In this document: positions 33,345-46,200 of the stretch, piece by piece
How positions within the stretch are numbered: position 1 is the first letter of the stretch
Layout of the letters: every line of letters starts with the position of its first letter
Assembly (NCBI GenBank): GCA_033239525.1
Contig: BSYO01000014.1
Span: 18,212,021 to 18,276,020, forward strand
Length of the DNA stretch: 64,000 nt
Reading direction: 5' to 3'
DNA from: Nepenthes gracilis
Taxonomy: Eukaryota; Streptophyta; Magnoliopsida; Caryophyllales; Nepenthaceae
Made by a program: the position numbers and the translations under genes
Notes under the pieces: generated by a model
Told to the model about the DNA's origin: nothing
Database searches by the model: none
Seen by the model: the letters and a program-made list of their open reading frames with translations, nothing else

Positions 33345-35712
33345 TGTAACGTACTGGTTAATAAATAATGTAATTATGGATAATTTGGCTAATAAAATCA
33401 AGATTAGGCTTAACTTATGTGAAAAAATATATAATTTTGTGACAGTGGGTTGAATCGGTGGCATAGGCTTGCTGGGCGCTCAAGGCGATGCCGTAGGTGC
33501 TAATTCCAATAGTGGGTGCGCCTGAATGGCTCCTGCTACAAGCTTGAGCGCCAGATCATTTTAAAGCCATGTGCAAGTTTTCTGTCGAGCATTTCTATGA
33601 CTTTTTGCACGGGTAGAGAGAGAAAGGGAGGGAGAAAAGAGAGAAGTGGAGAACGAAGCTCTTTGGATCCGATCCCGAGCTCGAGCTAGTTGGAGAAGTG
33701 GTAGATCAGGTTAAGATAGGTACATCCATACCCCATCTTTTATTTTCTTACACTTTTATTTTGTTTTCATCAGATATCCTTATTTTGATGCCCGATTAGA
33801 TTTATATTTAGTGTTACCCATGAAGTATGTATGCTTACATGTGAATTCCATGTCCGATTTATTAGTTTTCGTATCCAAACCCAAACCTCACACCCAAACT
33901 CTTTTTACCTACGAATTTTTGGGGTTTTTGCTTAAATTGGGTCTAGATTATCATTACCCATAACCTATACATGCTAATTTATTAATTTGGTATTCGATTT
34001 GGTGGTATTATGTAAAAACTCATTCGCTAGAACCCTAAGATGTTTCGGACCACGTTTGATCAATTAATTCAAGTTGAATGATGAATTAGCTTTAATTATG
34101 AGTTGCATATATCTTGATTATGAATTTATTGATTGGGTGATCGACTTCCAAGGTTTGACCCGATTGGTGCGTCCGAGAGCCCTAATTGGTGCCTTGGCAC
34201 TGTTCATTTGAGGTAATTGGGCATTGTTACAAGATGCGACCTTGTTTAATAATTAATTATGTTATATGTATTTGTATATGCTCAAATGTTTATTCCAAAA
34301 ATATTTGGCCAATGTTTATTCCTTTGTTACAAGGAATTATCGTCTAAAAACTCAAAAGTTATGTTTGGCCAATGTGGTAATAATTTCTAATTGTTCCAAA
34401 GTATTATATCGAATCATACACATGTATAAAGTCACATGAAGACGTAAACCCACAAGAAATGATAATCTGTATCTATATATGAGAATGAAGTATGACAATG
34501 TAAGAATATGGAGGGAATGCCACAATTTATTATATGAATGACTTGTTCTCCCCATGTGGGAACCATGTAAAAGAAGTTTGGTATACATTCCCTCAACGAC
34601 TAAGAAATCATAAAACAAGGACCACGAAATTATAATTAAATGGTAATATCTCATAGTATGCCATTGATATTACAGTGGAGATTCTAGGATTATCCTGATC
34701 GTATATTTTGGCCGCTTATTGGAGTAGATGATATCCTTGACACATTTTAGGATGTTACTATGAAAGAACAAGGATTGTCTCTAGACCGTAGGAGGCTAGA
34801 GTACTATTTTTTTGGCCTAATATATTGGGTGATAGCTATACCATTATGCCAAATGGTGTTTGGCATTGTATAAGGCGAAAGTTTACTATTGGACGTTATA
34901 TACGTTGTTCGTCCTTAGACTATGTGGGGTATTATGATCATTTTCTTATTCTCATACAATGTTAACCTCCGTACGGTCTAATGGCCATAATTTGCAAAGA
35001 TAAAGAACCTTATGCATAAAAATGAAACCCCAAAAAAGAAAGATAAAGTATGAAGAGTTACTTATATGCTGGGAATGCATTTGCTCATGTATCATGTTAT
35101 GCACCCTATCTCATGTTCCAACCTCTTTCCCTGTTCTCCTTTGTTTATACTGTCCCTTATCTTTATTTATATTGAGCTTGTTAAACTTTTAACTCACTCT
35201 TATTACTTTCTTTGTCTCCAAATTAGCACAAGCTTATACTCAATCGGGCAGAGTAGAGGATTTAAAGTTGACTAGGATCGAAGATATTGGAGGATAGCTT
35301 GAAGATTTAGTTTTGTGATTTTATACCATTTGGAGCATTTGTATTATTTTGATGGTCATATTTTATGGTAATGATGATGTTGTATATGTAATCTAACTTC
35401 TACTGTATTTGATAGATTTAGTTGTTTCCGCAGGTTTATATAGTTTGATTATGTACCTAGTGGCATCTTGTTTGAACTGATATCATACTTGGAGTTATGA
35501 CGTCAGTGCCATATATTGTTAATTGTGGATTTCGGATCCTGTTGGTTTCTTGTAGTTGTTGTATGCGTCGGAATTGATTCGGATAGAATTTTGGCAATGT
35601 TGAGATTATATATTTGTTGTTCAAGATTATTTTACAGGTTTTGCATTTAGTCAATATCCGTATTATAGTCGAAACTCTGCCAGATTTTTGGTTGAAAATA
35701 CGGTATGTCACA
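33345..35712 (+). mobile_element. Solo LTR-B (2.37 kb) inserted in RLG-3
   Basis: Bounded by exact ATCTC duplications (33340-33344 and 35713-35717). It starts TGTAACGTACTGG and ends GGTATGTCACA. Read on the plus strand it is related to the LTR of RLG-4 read on the minus strand. The shared blocks are a GATTAGGCTTAA-like start, a GCGCTC-rich segment, a GAGAGA stretch, and the 3' block GTACCTAGTGGCATCT...GACG(T/C)...GTACCA-like. No internal genes are present, so it is a solo LTR of an RLG-4-like family. Confidence 0.85.
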
Positions 35713-36640
35713 ATCTCGTTTTATCTGCATAATTCTTTTGCTTACTCTGAGCCACTTTCAATTTTTCATATATTGTTTTGATCTTACCCGATGTCTCTTC
35801 AATAATGTCTGGTTCCATGAGTTTCCTATCTCCCGTTTCTTCCCAATGGATGGATGATTGACATTTTTTCTCGTACAATGTCTCGAAAGGGGTTATCCCG
35901 ATACTTACCCGGTAACTGTTATTGTATGCAAACTTCGCTAATACCAAATAATCATCTCAATTACCTTTCATATCTAATATTGAGAATCTTAGCATAACTT
36001 CTAAAATTTAGATGGTTCTTTTTTATTGTCCATCTGTCTGTAGATGGTAAGCTGTACTAAATTTCAATTATGTCACCAATTCTTGGTATAGACTTTTCCA
36101 AAATTTAGAGACAAATCTTAGGTCTCTATCCGACACAATAGAAGTTGGTACTCCATACAATCTTACAATCTCCCCAATATACATCCGAGCCAATCGATCT
36201 CTAGAATAATTCATTCGAACGGTTAAGAAATGTGTTAACTTGGTAAGTCGATCAATAATTATCCATATTGCATCATAGTTCCTCAAAGTCTTTGGTAATC
36301 CAATTACAAAGTCCATTTATATATCGTCCCACTTCCAACTTAGAATAGGTAAGGGTTGTAATAATCTAGTTAGCTTTCTGCGTTCGGCTTTTAGTTGTTC
36401 ACAAACCAAGCATTTTTTCACATAACCTATAATTTCTCTTTTTATATTTCTCCACAAAAATATTTTTCTCAAATCCTGGTATATTTTGTTTATACCCGGA
36501 TAAATAGTAACTTTGATTGGTGGGCTTCATTCATGATTTCATCTTTCAATTCTTCAATGTTTAGTACATATTCGATCTCAAAACTTTAAAACGCCATCAA
36601 TATGGATATTAAATAAATTTGGAGTCTTGACCTAAATCTT
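35713..36640 (-). pseudogene. RLG-3 integrase core
   Basis: On the minus strand MDFVIGLPKTLRNYDAIWII (36316 downwards) carries the first catalytic Asp and SIVSDRDLRFVSKFWKSL the second. The third position reads TDGQ-stop-KRTI instead of TDGQSERTI, so the catalytic Glu is Lys. LAKFAYNNSYRVSIGITPFE and LYEKKC follow near 35940-35865. The zinc-binding HHCC region upstream is partly readable near 36380-36480. LTR-B interrupts the frame right after YADKTR. Confidence 0.8.
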
Positions 36641-36659
36641 CAACAATATCTGCCAAGAA

Positions 36660-38030
36660 TGAATCTTTCATTTGCTCCTCCTTAATTCGTTTTGGTTGAA
36701 TTTAAAAGTATGACAGGATCATTTAGTCACCTTTCACATATCTCTTAATATCACGCTGCTTCATACATTCTAGCATCTCTATTTCATTAATGATCAAATT
36801 AGCTACAAAAGTTGCCTCAGGTGGCTTAAGGCATCTGCCATCACATTACTTTTCCCAGGTTGATATTATATTTTATAATCATATTCTTTTAAGAAATCCA
36901 GCCACCACCATTGTCTCATGTTCAGTTCTTTTTGAAAAAATAAATATTTCAAACTTTTACGGTATGAATATACTAGAAATTTTTCATTGTACAAATAGTG
37001 TCTCCAAATTTTTAGAGCGAAGATTACTACAACCAGCTCTAAATCATGAGTCGGGTAGTTATTATCATGCACTTTTAGTTGTTTTAACTCTTAAGCTATT
37101 ACTTTTCCATACTACATTAATATACAGCCCTGCCCTGCTCTAGAGGCATCATAATAGACCACATATCCGCTAGATCCTTCGAGAATGGTCAAAATTGGAA
37201 TAGAAGTCAATTAATTCTTTAACTCCTGAAAACTTTGCTCGCATTCCTCTGTCCAGATAAATTTAGTCTCCTTCGTCAATCGAGTCAGGGGCAAGGTAAT
37301 TCTTGAGAAATTTTTTACAAATTTCTGATAATAACTTGCCATTTCAAGAAAACTTCGTACCTCAATTACCATTGTTGGCTAACTCCAATTAACAACGGCT
37401 TCAATCTTTTTGAGGTCAACAGAAATATCTCCCTTTGATATAATATGTCCCAAGAAGGCTATTTTCTTCGGCCAAAATTCACACTTCTTTAATTTAGTAT
37501 ATAACTTCTTTTCCCAAAGTGTCTGAAGCACGATTCTTAGGTGTGCTTCGTGATCCTCATAATTCTTTGAATAGATCAATATGTCATCAATAAATATAAT
37601 CATAAATTTATCCAAGTATGGCTGAAATACTCGATTCATTAGATCCATAAAGGCCGTCGGGGTATTTGTTAATCCAAAGGGCATAATTAGAAATTCATAA
37701 TGCCCATACCTAGTGCGGAATGTAGTCTTCACTGCATCCTCCTTTTTAATTCTTAGTTGGTGATAACTTGAGCGAAGATCAATTTTAGAGAATATTTGTA
37801 CCCCTTATAATTGATCAAATAAGTTGTCAATCCTTAGTAACGGGTATTTACTTTTGATAGTGATCTTATTCAATTTCCGATAGTCAATATACAATTGTAA
37901 TGACCCATCTTTCTTTTTTACGAGTAAGGCCGGAGCACCCCAAGGAGAGACACTTGGTTGGATGAATTCCTTCTCAAAAAGTTCTTATAACTGTTGTTTT
38001 AATTCTTTTAGTTCCGCTGAAGCCATCCTA
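36660..38030 (-). pseudogene. RLG-3 reverse transcriptase and RNase H
   Basis: An open stretch at 37732-37379 reads [20 protein letters not shown], then [20 protein letters not shown] and the intact catalytic [10 protein letters not shown], then [20 protein letters not shown]. RNase H at 37072-36866 reads PTHDLELVVVIFALKIWRHY and LYNEKFLVYSYRKSLKYLF. The RT N-terminus ([18 protein letters not shown]) is at about 37950-37910. The RT palm is the best preserved gypsy RT in the window. Confidence 0.85.
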
Positions 38031-38199
38031 TACGGTGTTTTTAAAATCAGGCTTGATCCAAGAATAATTTTGATCACGAATTCAATCTCTCGATGCGGGG
38101 TAAGCCAGGTAAATCCTCAAGAAAAACATCCTCAAATTCATGAGCCAATGGAATAACCTTTATTGGCACATGTGAGACCTAATTATGCTGGTATAAGCC

Positions 38200-39627
38200 A
38201 AATAGACCTGACATCCATTCTCCATTAAATAATGACCGTGCAAGGCTAATATAAAATCAGGCAACTTCTTTCGTACTACCCCTTAGAAGTAAGATGGTTC
38301 ACACCTCGGAATGACAAAATATACCCGTTTGTGAAAATAATCCATGTTAGCATGATAACTTGTCAGTCTATTCCTAGAATCGCATCGAAGTCATATATTT
38401 CCAACAATATCAAGTCCACGACTAGTTCTAACTCCCCAATCCAGACTTCATAGTTCGGATACATGATATTAGTCATAATAGAGGATCCCGTAGGTGTTGA
38501 TACATTTAATACATGTTCTAAAATATACGGGAGTGATTACAAATGGCATACAAATTTTGGAGGCACAGAAGAATGAATGGTACCTGAATTCATAAGTATA
38601 TGAGTAGGAGTACCAAATATAGAGAGAGTACCTTCCACTACATTTAGGGTGGCTTCCACATCCTGAACTTGAATGGCAAAAACTTTGCCTAGAATATTCA
38701 GCTTCTCTGTCATGGGTCTTTTTGGCTTTGAACAATCTTTAATGAAGTGATCCCTTTGGCCACAATTAAAATAGGCCACTGTAGTCTTGTGACAAGGCTT
38801 TTCACCATGCCACCTCCCACATAGATCGAGCATGTCTGTGTGGCTTCTGTTATCATTGATGGACTTTGAGCCTGTGGGTTCACTTTCTTCTTACCTTTGT
38901 CCACTATCTTTGCCCTTTTTATAGGTGTTCCAAATGTCGAGTCTGAACCTAGTGTTGGGTTTCCTCGACTTCCTATTCTCTTCTTAAAGAATTGCACTTT
39001 CTCTAATTCTTTTTAAAAATTAGTGCCCGATCCAAAATGTCCCCATAAGTGTACAATTTCAAAGTTACCAACTACTTTCTAATCTCGCCCTGTAACCTGT
39101 TTTGAAGCCTCTTTGCCTTTCTCAACCCATCTTCAACTATATCTTCAACCCATCTTCAACTATATGTGGTGTATAACAAGACAATTCTATGAATTTAGGG
39201 CATATTCTACTATCGATCTACTCCCCTGCCACAACCGAGCAAACTCTTCCTCCTTTTTTTCCTATAAACTTTTGAAAAAATATTTATCTAGGAAGGTTTC
39301 TTTAAATACCTCCCACGTGATCTCATTTTTAGCCATTCCCATGGCTCTCTTTTGCATGGCCCACCAATAATCCGCCTCTCCTTCTAACTTATAAGTTACA
39401 AAGGTCACCTTATCCTTCTCTGGATAGCGAATTACTGAAAAGATTTTCTTGATTCTCCGAGTCCAAACCTCAACTTTTGTAGGATTTGGGTTTCCAGTGG
39501 AATTTGTCATTAATAAATCTCTTATAGGTTGTTGCTCCTGGGTTTGCTAGAGGTGGGACTATAGTTGGTTCGGGATGACGCTGCTCCTGCATCATTTGTT
39601 CCAGAATTGCCACCATATGTTGCATGA
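38200..39627 (-). pseudogene. RLG-3 gag and protease
   Basis: Gag starts near 39627 (MQHMVAILEQMMQEQ) and reads KVEVWTRRIKKIFSVIRYPE and DKVTFVTYKLEGEADYWWAM (39480-39360). The zinc knuckle near 38775-38730 reads YFNCGQRDHFIKDC; the first Cys is Tyr and the other three ligands remain. Protease follows: LNVVEGTLSIFGTPTHILMN and SGTIHSSV, where the catalytic Asp of D-S-G is Asn. Stops and shifts separate the parts. Confidence 0.8.
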
Positions 39628-39867
39628 CAGCCAGATACTCCTCCTCTCGATTTGGTTGAGAATTGTTTTCAAAACCTTTACCTCAATTTGTCATTCTCAG
39701 CCCCCTATTGTCAAAATACAGGTTAGATCCTCATTAAATAATGTCAAGTCTTAATTGGTAGCATCCGAATCCCTTATTCATCCTACTTCTAAGGTCTCTT
39801 CCGATTCTAAGGTCTCTTACTAATCTAATGTGTCTTCCTAACCTGAGGTATCTTTTTGAATTCATTA

Positions 39868-39877
39868 TCTAATACCA
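39868..39877 (-). other. Primer binding site of RLG-3
   Basis: On the minus strand TGGTATTAGA, two bases after the LTR end GGGGCGTCACA. This defines the left edge of the 5' LTR at 39880. Confidence 0.75.
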
Positions 39878-39879
39878 CT

Positions 39880-42474
39880 TGTGACGCCCCAAGTCCTTAT
39901 TCATTATTAATTTTATTCTTAATCGTATTTATCTTTTACCAACTAATATCATAAAGGGATGTAAACTTTTTCTGTATCCCTTTATACATATATAATAGTC
40001 TCATCAGATTTAGGATCCAAATAAGGAAAGATGCCAGCCAAAGTCATACAAAATTTTAATGCAACATGACTTACTAGTGTTAATCAAAATAAACTTGTCA
40101 TATATTAATATCAAGTACAAATCTCAAAATTTATCGAGATAGTTTATATGGGATACATATTTTTTTCTTCTTATATACATCCTAAATTAGTACCTATTAC
40201 AAAATAACATTCCATCTTTGCTATTTCATTTATCCTTCGCTCTTGATCGTCTAGTAAAGACTTATTCGAGTTATCTGAAGAGTTAGTAAAACAGTAAGAG
40301 AATGAGCCAAATACTCAGTAATATACAATATAATATATATATAATAAAAATCATACAACCTTCTTAATTAAAACATAATAAGATATATAGGTATCATGAC
40401 ATATATATGAATCACTATAGAGGACAAAAAATATTCAATTCTTTTTTTGTTCTTTTCTTATTCTTCTATAGGGACCAGGGTCAATAGACTTTACCAATTA
40501 AAGAAGTGGTAGATCGATATTTGGATTGTATTAGTTCACACAATCAAAAACCTTATCTTCCTTATTTATATATCAAAGATAGGATAGTACTATCTATTAT
40601 CTCCTGGTAGACAAGCCCAAAATCGCCTCAGTAATACCGAATTAAATTATTAGACATCGATCTTCTACCATAATATACTAAGGCATGCCAGAATATATTA
40701 TATGTTAATTTATTCTTGGTCCAGTTGCTTTCTTTACTTCAAAATTTCTTATAAAAGTTTCTACAATCTATTTCTAATACTGCTACTGGATTTTCTTCAT
40801 TCTAGAAGAAACTACTCTTTTGACAAATTTCTTAATATAGTATAGAGCTCCCGTTGTAGAATATTTAATTCTGAAAATATTATTAATACAGTTAAATATT
40901 TGAGTCTGAAAATATTCTTATATATTGAAAAAGAAGAGTTTGAACATGAGGTATTTAACGGATTGATTATTGTTCTATATTTAGTCACCGATTTGATACT
41001 CCGTTTTGAATTTCAGAAATTATCCCAGATGATCCAGTAGCATTTTTCCTTCATTAAGTTTGATTTTCTCACGATATTATGGTAGTAAGTAAAATAAAAG
41101 ATAGAAATATTGGAATAATAATACTTAAAGAAGTACTCAAAAAAATATAACAAGAAAGGAAGGTATAGGTACATTTATCCTTTGGACACTTGACTTTGTT
41201 GAGTTTGCCTTTTTTTTCGGTCACACAGTTTTTCTCTCTTTTTTTCTTTTTATTTTTCTTCTTGTTCTTTTCTTCCTCTCGTAGCCTTATATAGAGTTTA
41301 TCGTTAGATGAGCTGCTACCAGTATGTTAATTTAAATGTCCTTAATAGTACTTAGTTGTTACTCTCTTAAGCTGAACTGCTACCAGCATGCTAACTTAGG
41401 TATCCATAATAGTGCTTAGTCACTAGTCGAATTTGGTTGAATTAATAAACTAAGTTTTAGAATTTCATGTGGCATGACAATTTGTTAATATATGCGGTTG
41501 TATAATAGGTAAGATTTACAGGTTATAGTATATGTCACAAAAAATATATAGATGTTTATAAATGTGATTGTCAGACCAGAGTGGTAATTGCGAAATGGAT
41601 TACTTGTCCGATTTAGATTTTTAGAATGATAATTATCAAAATGTACTTCTTGACCGGTTTAGATTTTCAGAATGATAATTCTCGAAATAAACTTTTTGGC
41701 CAGTTTGGATTTTCGGGTTGGAATGGACTTCTTGACTGATTTGAATTTTCGGAATGATAATTCATGGAATGAACTTTTTGGCCGGTATGGACTTCCGTAA
41801 TGGTTAAATTAATGGAATGGATTATTTTTCCAATATGGATTTTTGGAATGGTTAATTTGCTGGAATGGATTGTTTGGCTGGTATGGATTTTTCCAGAATG
41901 GTTTGGCCGGTATGATTTTCAAAATGGTTTGGCTAGTATGGATTTTCGGAATGGTTTGACTGGTATGGATTTCTAAAATGGTTTGGTAGGTATGAATTTT
42001 CAGAATGGTTTGACCAGTGTGGATTTTTGGAATGGTTTGACTGGTATAAATTTTCAGAATGATTTGACCGGTATGAATTTCTGGAATGATAATTGCCGGA
42101 ATGGGTTACTTGCTTGTAAATTGTCAAAGTGGATATATTGCCAAAGTGGATTGCTTGTGTGCAATTGCCGGAGTGAATTTATCGGAGTGGATTTTACTGG
42201 AATGGAATAATTCCATAATGGATTACTTTTGGGGACTACCAAAGTGAATTTATCGGAGTGAATTTTACCGAAATGGAATAATGCTGAAGTGGATTACTTT
42301 TAGGGACTGCCGAAGTGGTTGAAATGGTCGAGGACGCTATAGCAGAGGCCAAGGAAACTGCTTGCTAATGGCCAAAGACACTGATATGTCTCGGGTGTGC
42401 CTCTAATCTCTAAGATTTTTGAACATAATTAGCATGTTTATCGAAATTATGAAATTTGAAACTTGACCCTTACA
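39880..42474 (-). repeat. 5' LTR of RLG-3
   Basis: 2595 bases; on the element strand it starts TGTAAGGGTCAAG and ends GGGGCGTCACA. It includes the 27-base minisatellite (about 41880-42090) and a block around 40296-40520 resembling the LTRs of RLG-4 (GAGTGAGCC.AATACT.AGTAA on the plus strand). Its right edge abuts RLG-2 integrase sequence at 42475. Confidence 0.8.
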
Positions 42475-43265
42475 CCAAATATACTGGAAAAGATTAGGGA
42501 TGGCCAAATGAAAGATTCCTTTTTAGTGATTATCACGAAAATTTGACTCAGGACTCCAGGACTGATTTCAATATTCATGTAGATGGAGTCTTGAGATTTC
42601 GGGATAGGCTTTGTATACCAAATGATCCTGAATTAAAGAAAAAAATTATGAATGAGGCCCATCGATATCAATATACAATTTATCCAGGAATTAATAAAAT
42701 ATATCAAGATATAAAAAGGATGTTTTGGTAGAGAAATATGAAGAAGGATATTATGAGCTATGTAGGGAGATGTCTAATTTGCCAACAGCTCAAAGTAGAG
42801 AGAAGGAAGCCGGAAGTGGGAGGACATTATAATGGATTTCATAATGGGTTTGCTAATGACATCCAAGAATCATGATACTATTTGAGTAATTGTCAATAAG
42901 CTCACAAAATTAGCATACTTCTTGGCTATCCGAACAACTTACTTACGAGATCGATTAGCTTGGATTTATATTGATGAAATTGTTAGGTTACATGGTGTAC
43001 TCACATCCATTGTATCGAATTGAGATCCATATTATTCTTCTAAATTTTGGAAAAGTCTACAATGGGATTTGGGAACAGAATTGAAATTTAGTACCGCTAA
43101 TCATTCACATAGTAATGGACAATCAGAGCAGACTATTCAAATTTTGGAAGATATGTTAAGAAAGTTACATGAGAGTAAGATGAGGAGATTCAAGAAAAGT
43201 ATTATCATCTTTTCCATCGTTGAGGTACGTGGTTTTATTCAAATTTCGAGGACGAAATTCTTTTG
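42475..43265 (+). pseudogene. RLG-2 integrase, with internal deletion
   Basis: NILEKIRDGQ continues the RLG-2 frame after RLG-3. Then come DFNIHVDGVLRFRDRLCIPN, the zinc-binding region with EAHRYQYTIYPG, MKKDIMSYVGRCLICQQ and the V-E-R-R-K-P box (42540-42810). The catalytic core is frameshifted. GTELKFSTANHSHSNGQSEQ keeps the third-site Glu near 43070-43130. After LEDMLRKLHESKMRR the frame jumps to the very end of pol (YHHLFH-like, then FEDEIL at 43240). The integrase C-terminal domain is therefore deleted. A degenerate purine tract (GAGGATGATAGA) precedes the 3' LTR. Confidence 0.8.
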
Positions 43266-43278
43266 AGGATGATAGAAT

Positions 43279-46200
43279 TGAAAGGACTCAATTTCAAATT
43301 TCATAAATATATGCTAATTATGTTATAAACCCACATACCAGAAGATCACACCAGGGCACAACTGTGATACAAAAAATTTTTTGATGGACCGGTTAGTAAC
43401 CGAATCAATTTTGGTTGACCCAAAAACTGCCCGGTTGCGAGAATTTTAGCCAAATGGCAATCAAAATAATTTTGGAGTGACAAGAAGTTAGCCTAATTAT
43501 AAAATTTTCAATCGATTAGTAACAGAAACACCTCCGGTTGATTAAAAAGCACTGGGGACAGCTGCAGGACGGTAAGGATAGCAGAAAAATTAAAATTTCA
43601 GCAACACCACATGTGAAATAACCGAGTAGCAGCTTATATATATTTTTATGTGTATAATTCATACAAGAGATAACTCGGGCAGCAATGAATTGACAAGTAG
43701 GGGCAGAGATATAATTCAGCTGATATAACTCCAAGGGCACGGGCGGTTACCTATACTTAGAAGATGATTCAGCAATAGCACGGTAGCCTCCTCCATAGCG
43801 CAGCAGCTCATACACTTATCCAAAATAATTAAGGGGAAATTAGAAGAAAGCAGCTTACAAGCTGCTGAAGTAAGCAGCCCACGGTGGGGACAACAGTAGC
43901 AGCAACAGCTGAAACCTGAGATAGAAGCAGCAACAACGGGGCTAGCAAAATTCCCTTGAACCTATTCCTGAACCGGGTCCCCAAACCTGAGACAGAAGCA
44001 ACAAGTTTACTCTTGCTGATGCAAGAATTACAACTCAGAAGAATGGGCTAAACCGGACCCCATTTTGGCCGAACCAGCAGCAAAAATAGCTGAAATATGT
44101 TAAGATAATATTGAAGTATTGACCCATCAAATTAGGCCTGAACGGCCACTGAACCAAATCTCAAATCAACAACTGATCTGGCCCCAGTATCCAAGTTGAT
44201 ACTAAACTTGACATCCTAGGGAAAATTAACTGAACTGGCCAAGAATTGGTTGAGCCAACAGCCAGCTTGACCAAGGCATCAAGTATAAACTTTCAACTTG
44301 TAAACCGGCTATCAAAAATACCCTAAATTGGTCACTGAACCGGACTCCTAAACAGTAAGAAACTTAATCAAATAGCATCCATACTAATGCTGAACTTGGG
44401 CTACTATACCAAGCCTGAACCAGGCCCTATACAGGCTAAATAGGTAGTCATAATATCATAAGTGTCTTAATGTAATATTGAAGTGTCGACCCAAAAATTT
44501 GGACCCAAAATTATCATCGAACCAGGCCCACATACAGCAACAAAACCAGCTAGCATCCATGCTGGTGCTGATCCTTATAGTTTAGGAAAAACATACTAAA
44601 CCGGCCCTGAATTAGTTGAACAGCAGCCGACCTAGTCAAGTTATCAAGTATTAAGGTTGAACTGTCAACCTATGAATTGGTGGCTAAAAATGCATTGAGA
44701 CAACCATTGAATTGGACCCTCAAACAACAACAGAATCAGCTAAAGCATCTTGTTGATGTTGAAAATTACAACTTATGGAAATAAGTTGAACCGACCCTTA
44801 AACCAGCTAAACAAGTAACCAAATTAGCTTAAGTATATTAAGATAATATTAAAGTATCAACATGCAAAATTTAGCCCGAATTAGCCATCGAACGGCTACC
44901 AGTCTAGCTGAACCCTCTTGTTGCTAATGTTAAATTTTGGGTTGCCGGAACTAGCTATTGAACCTACCTTGAACCGACCGTCAAATCGGATGTAAAATCC
45001 TTGCTAATGCAAAATTTTGGCCTGAGAAAATTACCCCGAACCAGTCCACAAAATTGGGTAAAGTACTAGCCTGAACAGGCCCTCTTCTAAATCGATTGAA
45101 AAACCAATTGTTGATGCCAAAATTAGAGTATAAAATTTATTTCGACCAGCTCCTGAATGGCGAAGTCACCATAATTTTAAGTTATAAAAAATAGTCCAAA
45201 TCGGTCACTAAATTGAAACCCGAATCAACAGTTGAACCGATTAGATACATATTATACAAATTTCAAATTTTCAATATGTGTGTAAGTTGTTTTGAGACCA
45301 TAATGCATCTAATTTTTTTATATATGAAGACTCTGACATTTTACTGCATTTAAAATATTTAAATGTTTAGTTTCAATCCTATTTATGAAAAAAGATGAAA
45401 ACTCTACACAATGTTAATAAATATGACTATGTTCTTCCAGAGTGAAGAAAATTTAGAATAAGTATCAGAACAAATGTAGAGTTTTCATTCCAAAAAGAAA
45501 TAAGAAATTGGACCAATGATTGATTAACAGATAGTATATTCTACTATATCTTAATATATTGTAATGGAAGATCATTTTCTAATTCTATAACACTATACGA
45601 TTTTGGCCCCGTTTACTGAGATTATAGGTAGTACCATCTACCTTGGGGTGTAAAAGACGATTAAGCCTTAGATTGTGTGGATTGAACACAATCCACCCAC
45701 CGCAAGGTGAAGATGAGGTTAGGCCTTTGATTGTGTGGATCGAATATAATTTGGGTTTCGATTGACCACTCCTTTAGATAATAAGGCCTACTAGTCCTAA
45801 TCCTTAAAAAAAATAATAAAAGGTGGATTTTAGCATAGTTTAAAGAATAAGAAAGATTAAGACAAGAAATTAGAAAGAAGTATGCATAAATATTTTGACC
45901 ATGTTTTAAATTGTCATTTCAATGTTGATCTCTTTTCCGTATTATTATGTTTTAAATGAAATAATTGCATACTCTTTATTATATATTATACCATGCTGAT
46001 ACTTGTCTCATTCTCTTACTATTTTACTAACCCTTCGGATGACTAGTAAAAGTTCTTGCTTGATGAGTACTAGTAAAGAGTGAAGAAGGTAGAATATGTT
46101 TCTAAGGTTGTAATTTTGTCAACATGTGCGGTAGTTAGTCTTAATTTATAGTTGACTCTAGATGTAAACAATACAGTGTAAAAGTATCCTGATGAATTTT

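Larger units (their letters stand above)
32046..42474 (-). mobile_element. RLG-3: gypsy element inserted in RLG-2 pol, opposite orientation
   Basis: The 5' LTR is 39880-42474 and the truncated 3' LTR is 32046-32843. Between them, on the minus strand, lie primer site, gag, protease, RT, RNase H and integrase. Solo LTR-B (33345-35712) splits the integrase C-terminus. The LTR start TGTAAGGGCC(A) and about the next 60 bases match the RLG-2 LTR, so the two families are sisters. The left end is a deletion junction: the 3' LTR stops short of its end, and several codons between RLG-2 RNase H and integrase are missing as well. Confidence 0.8.
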
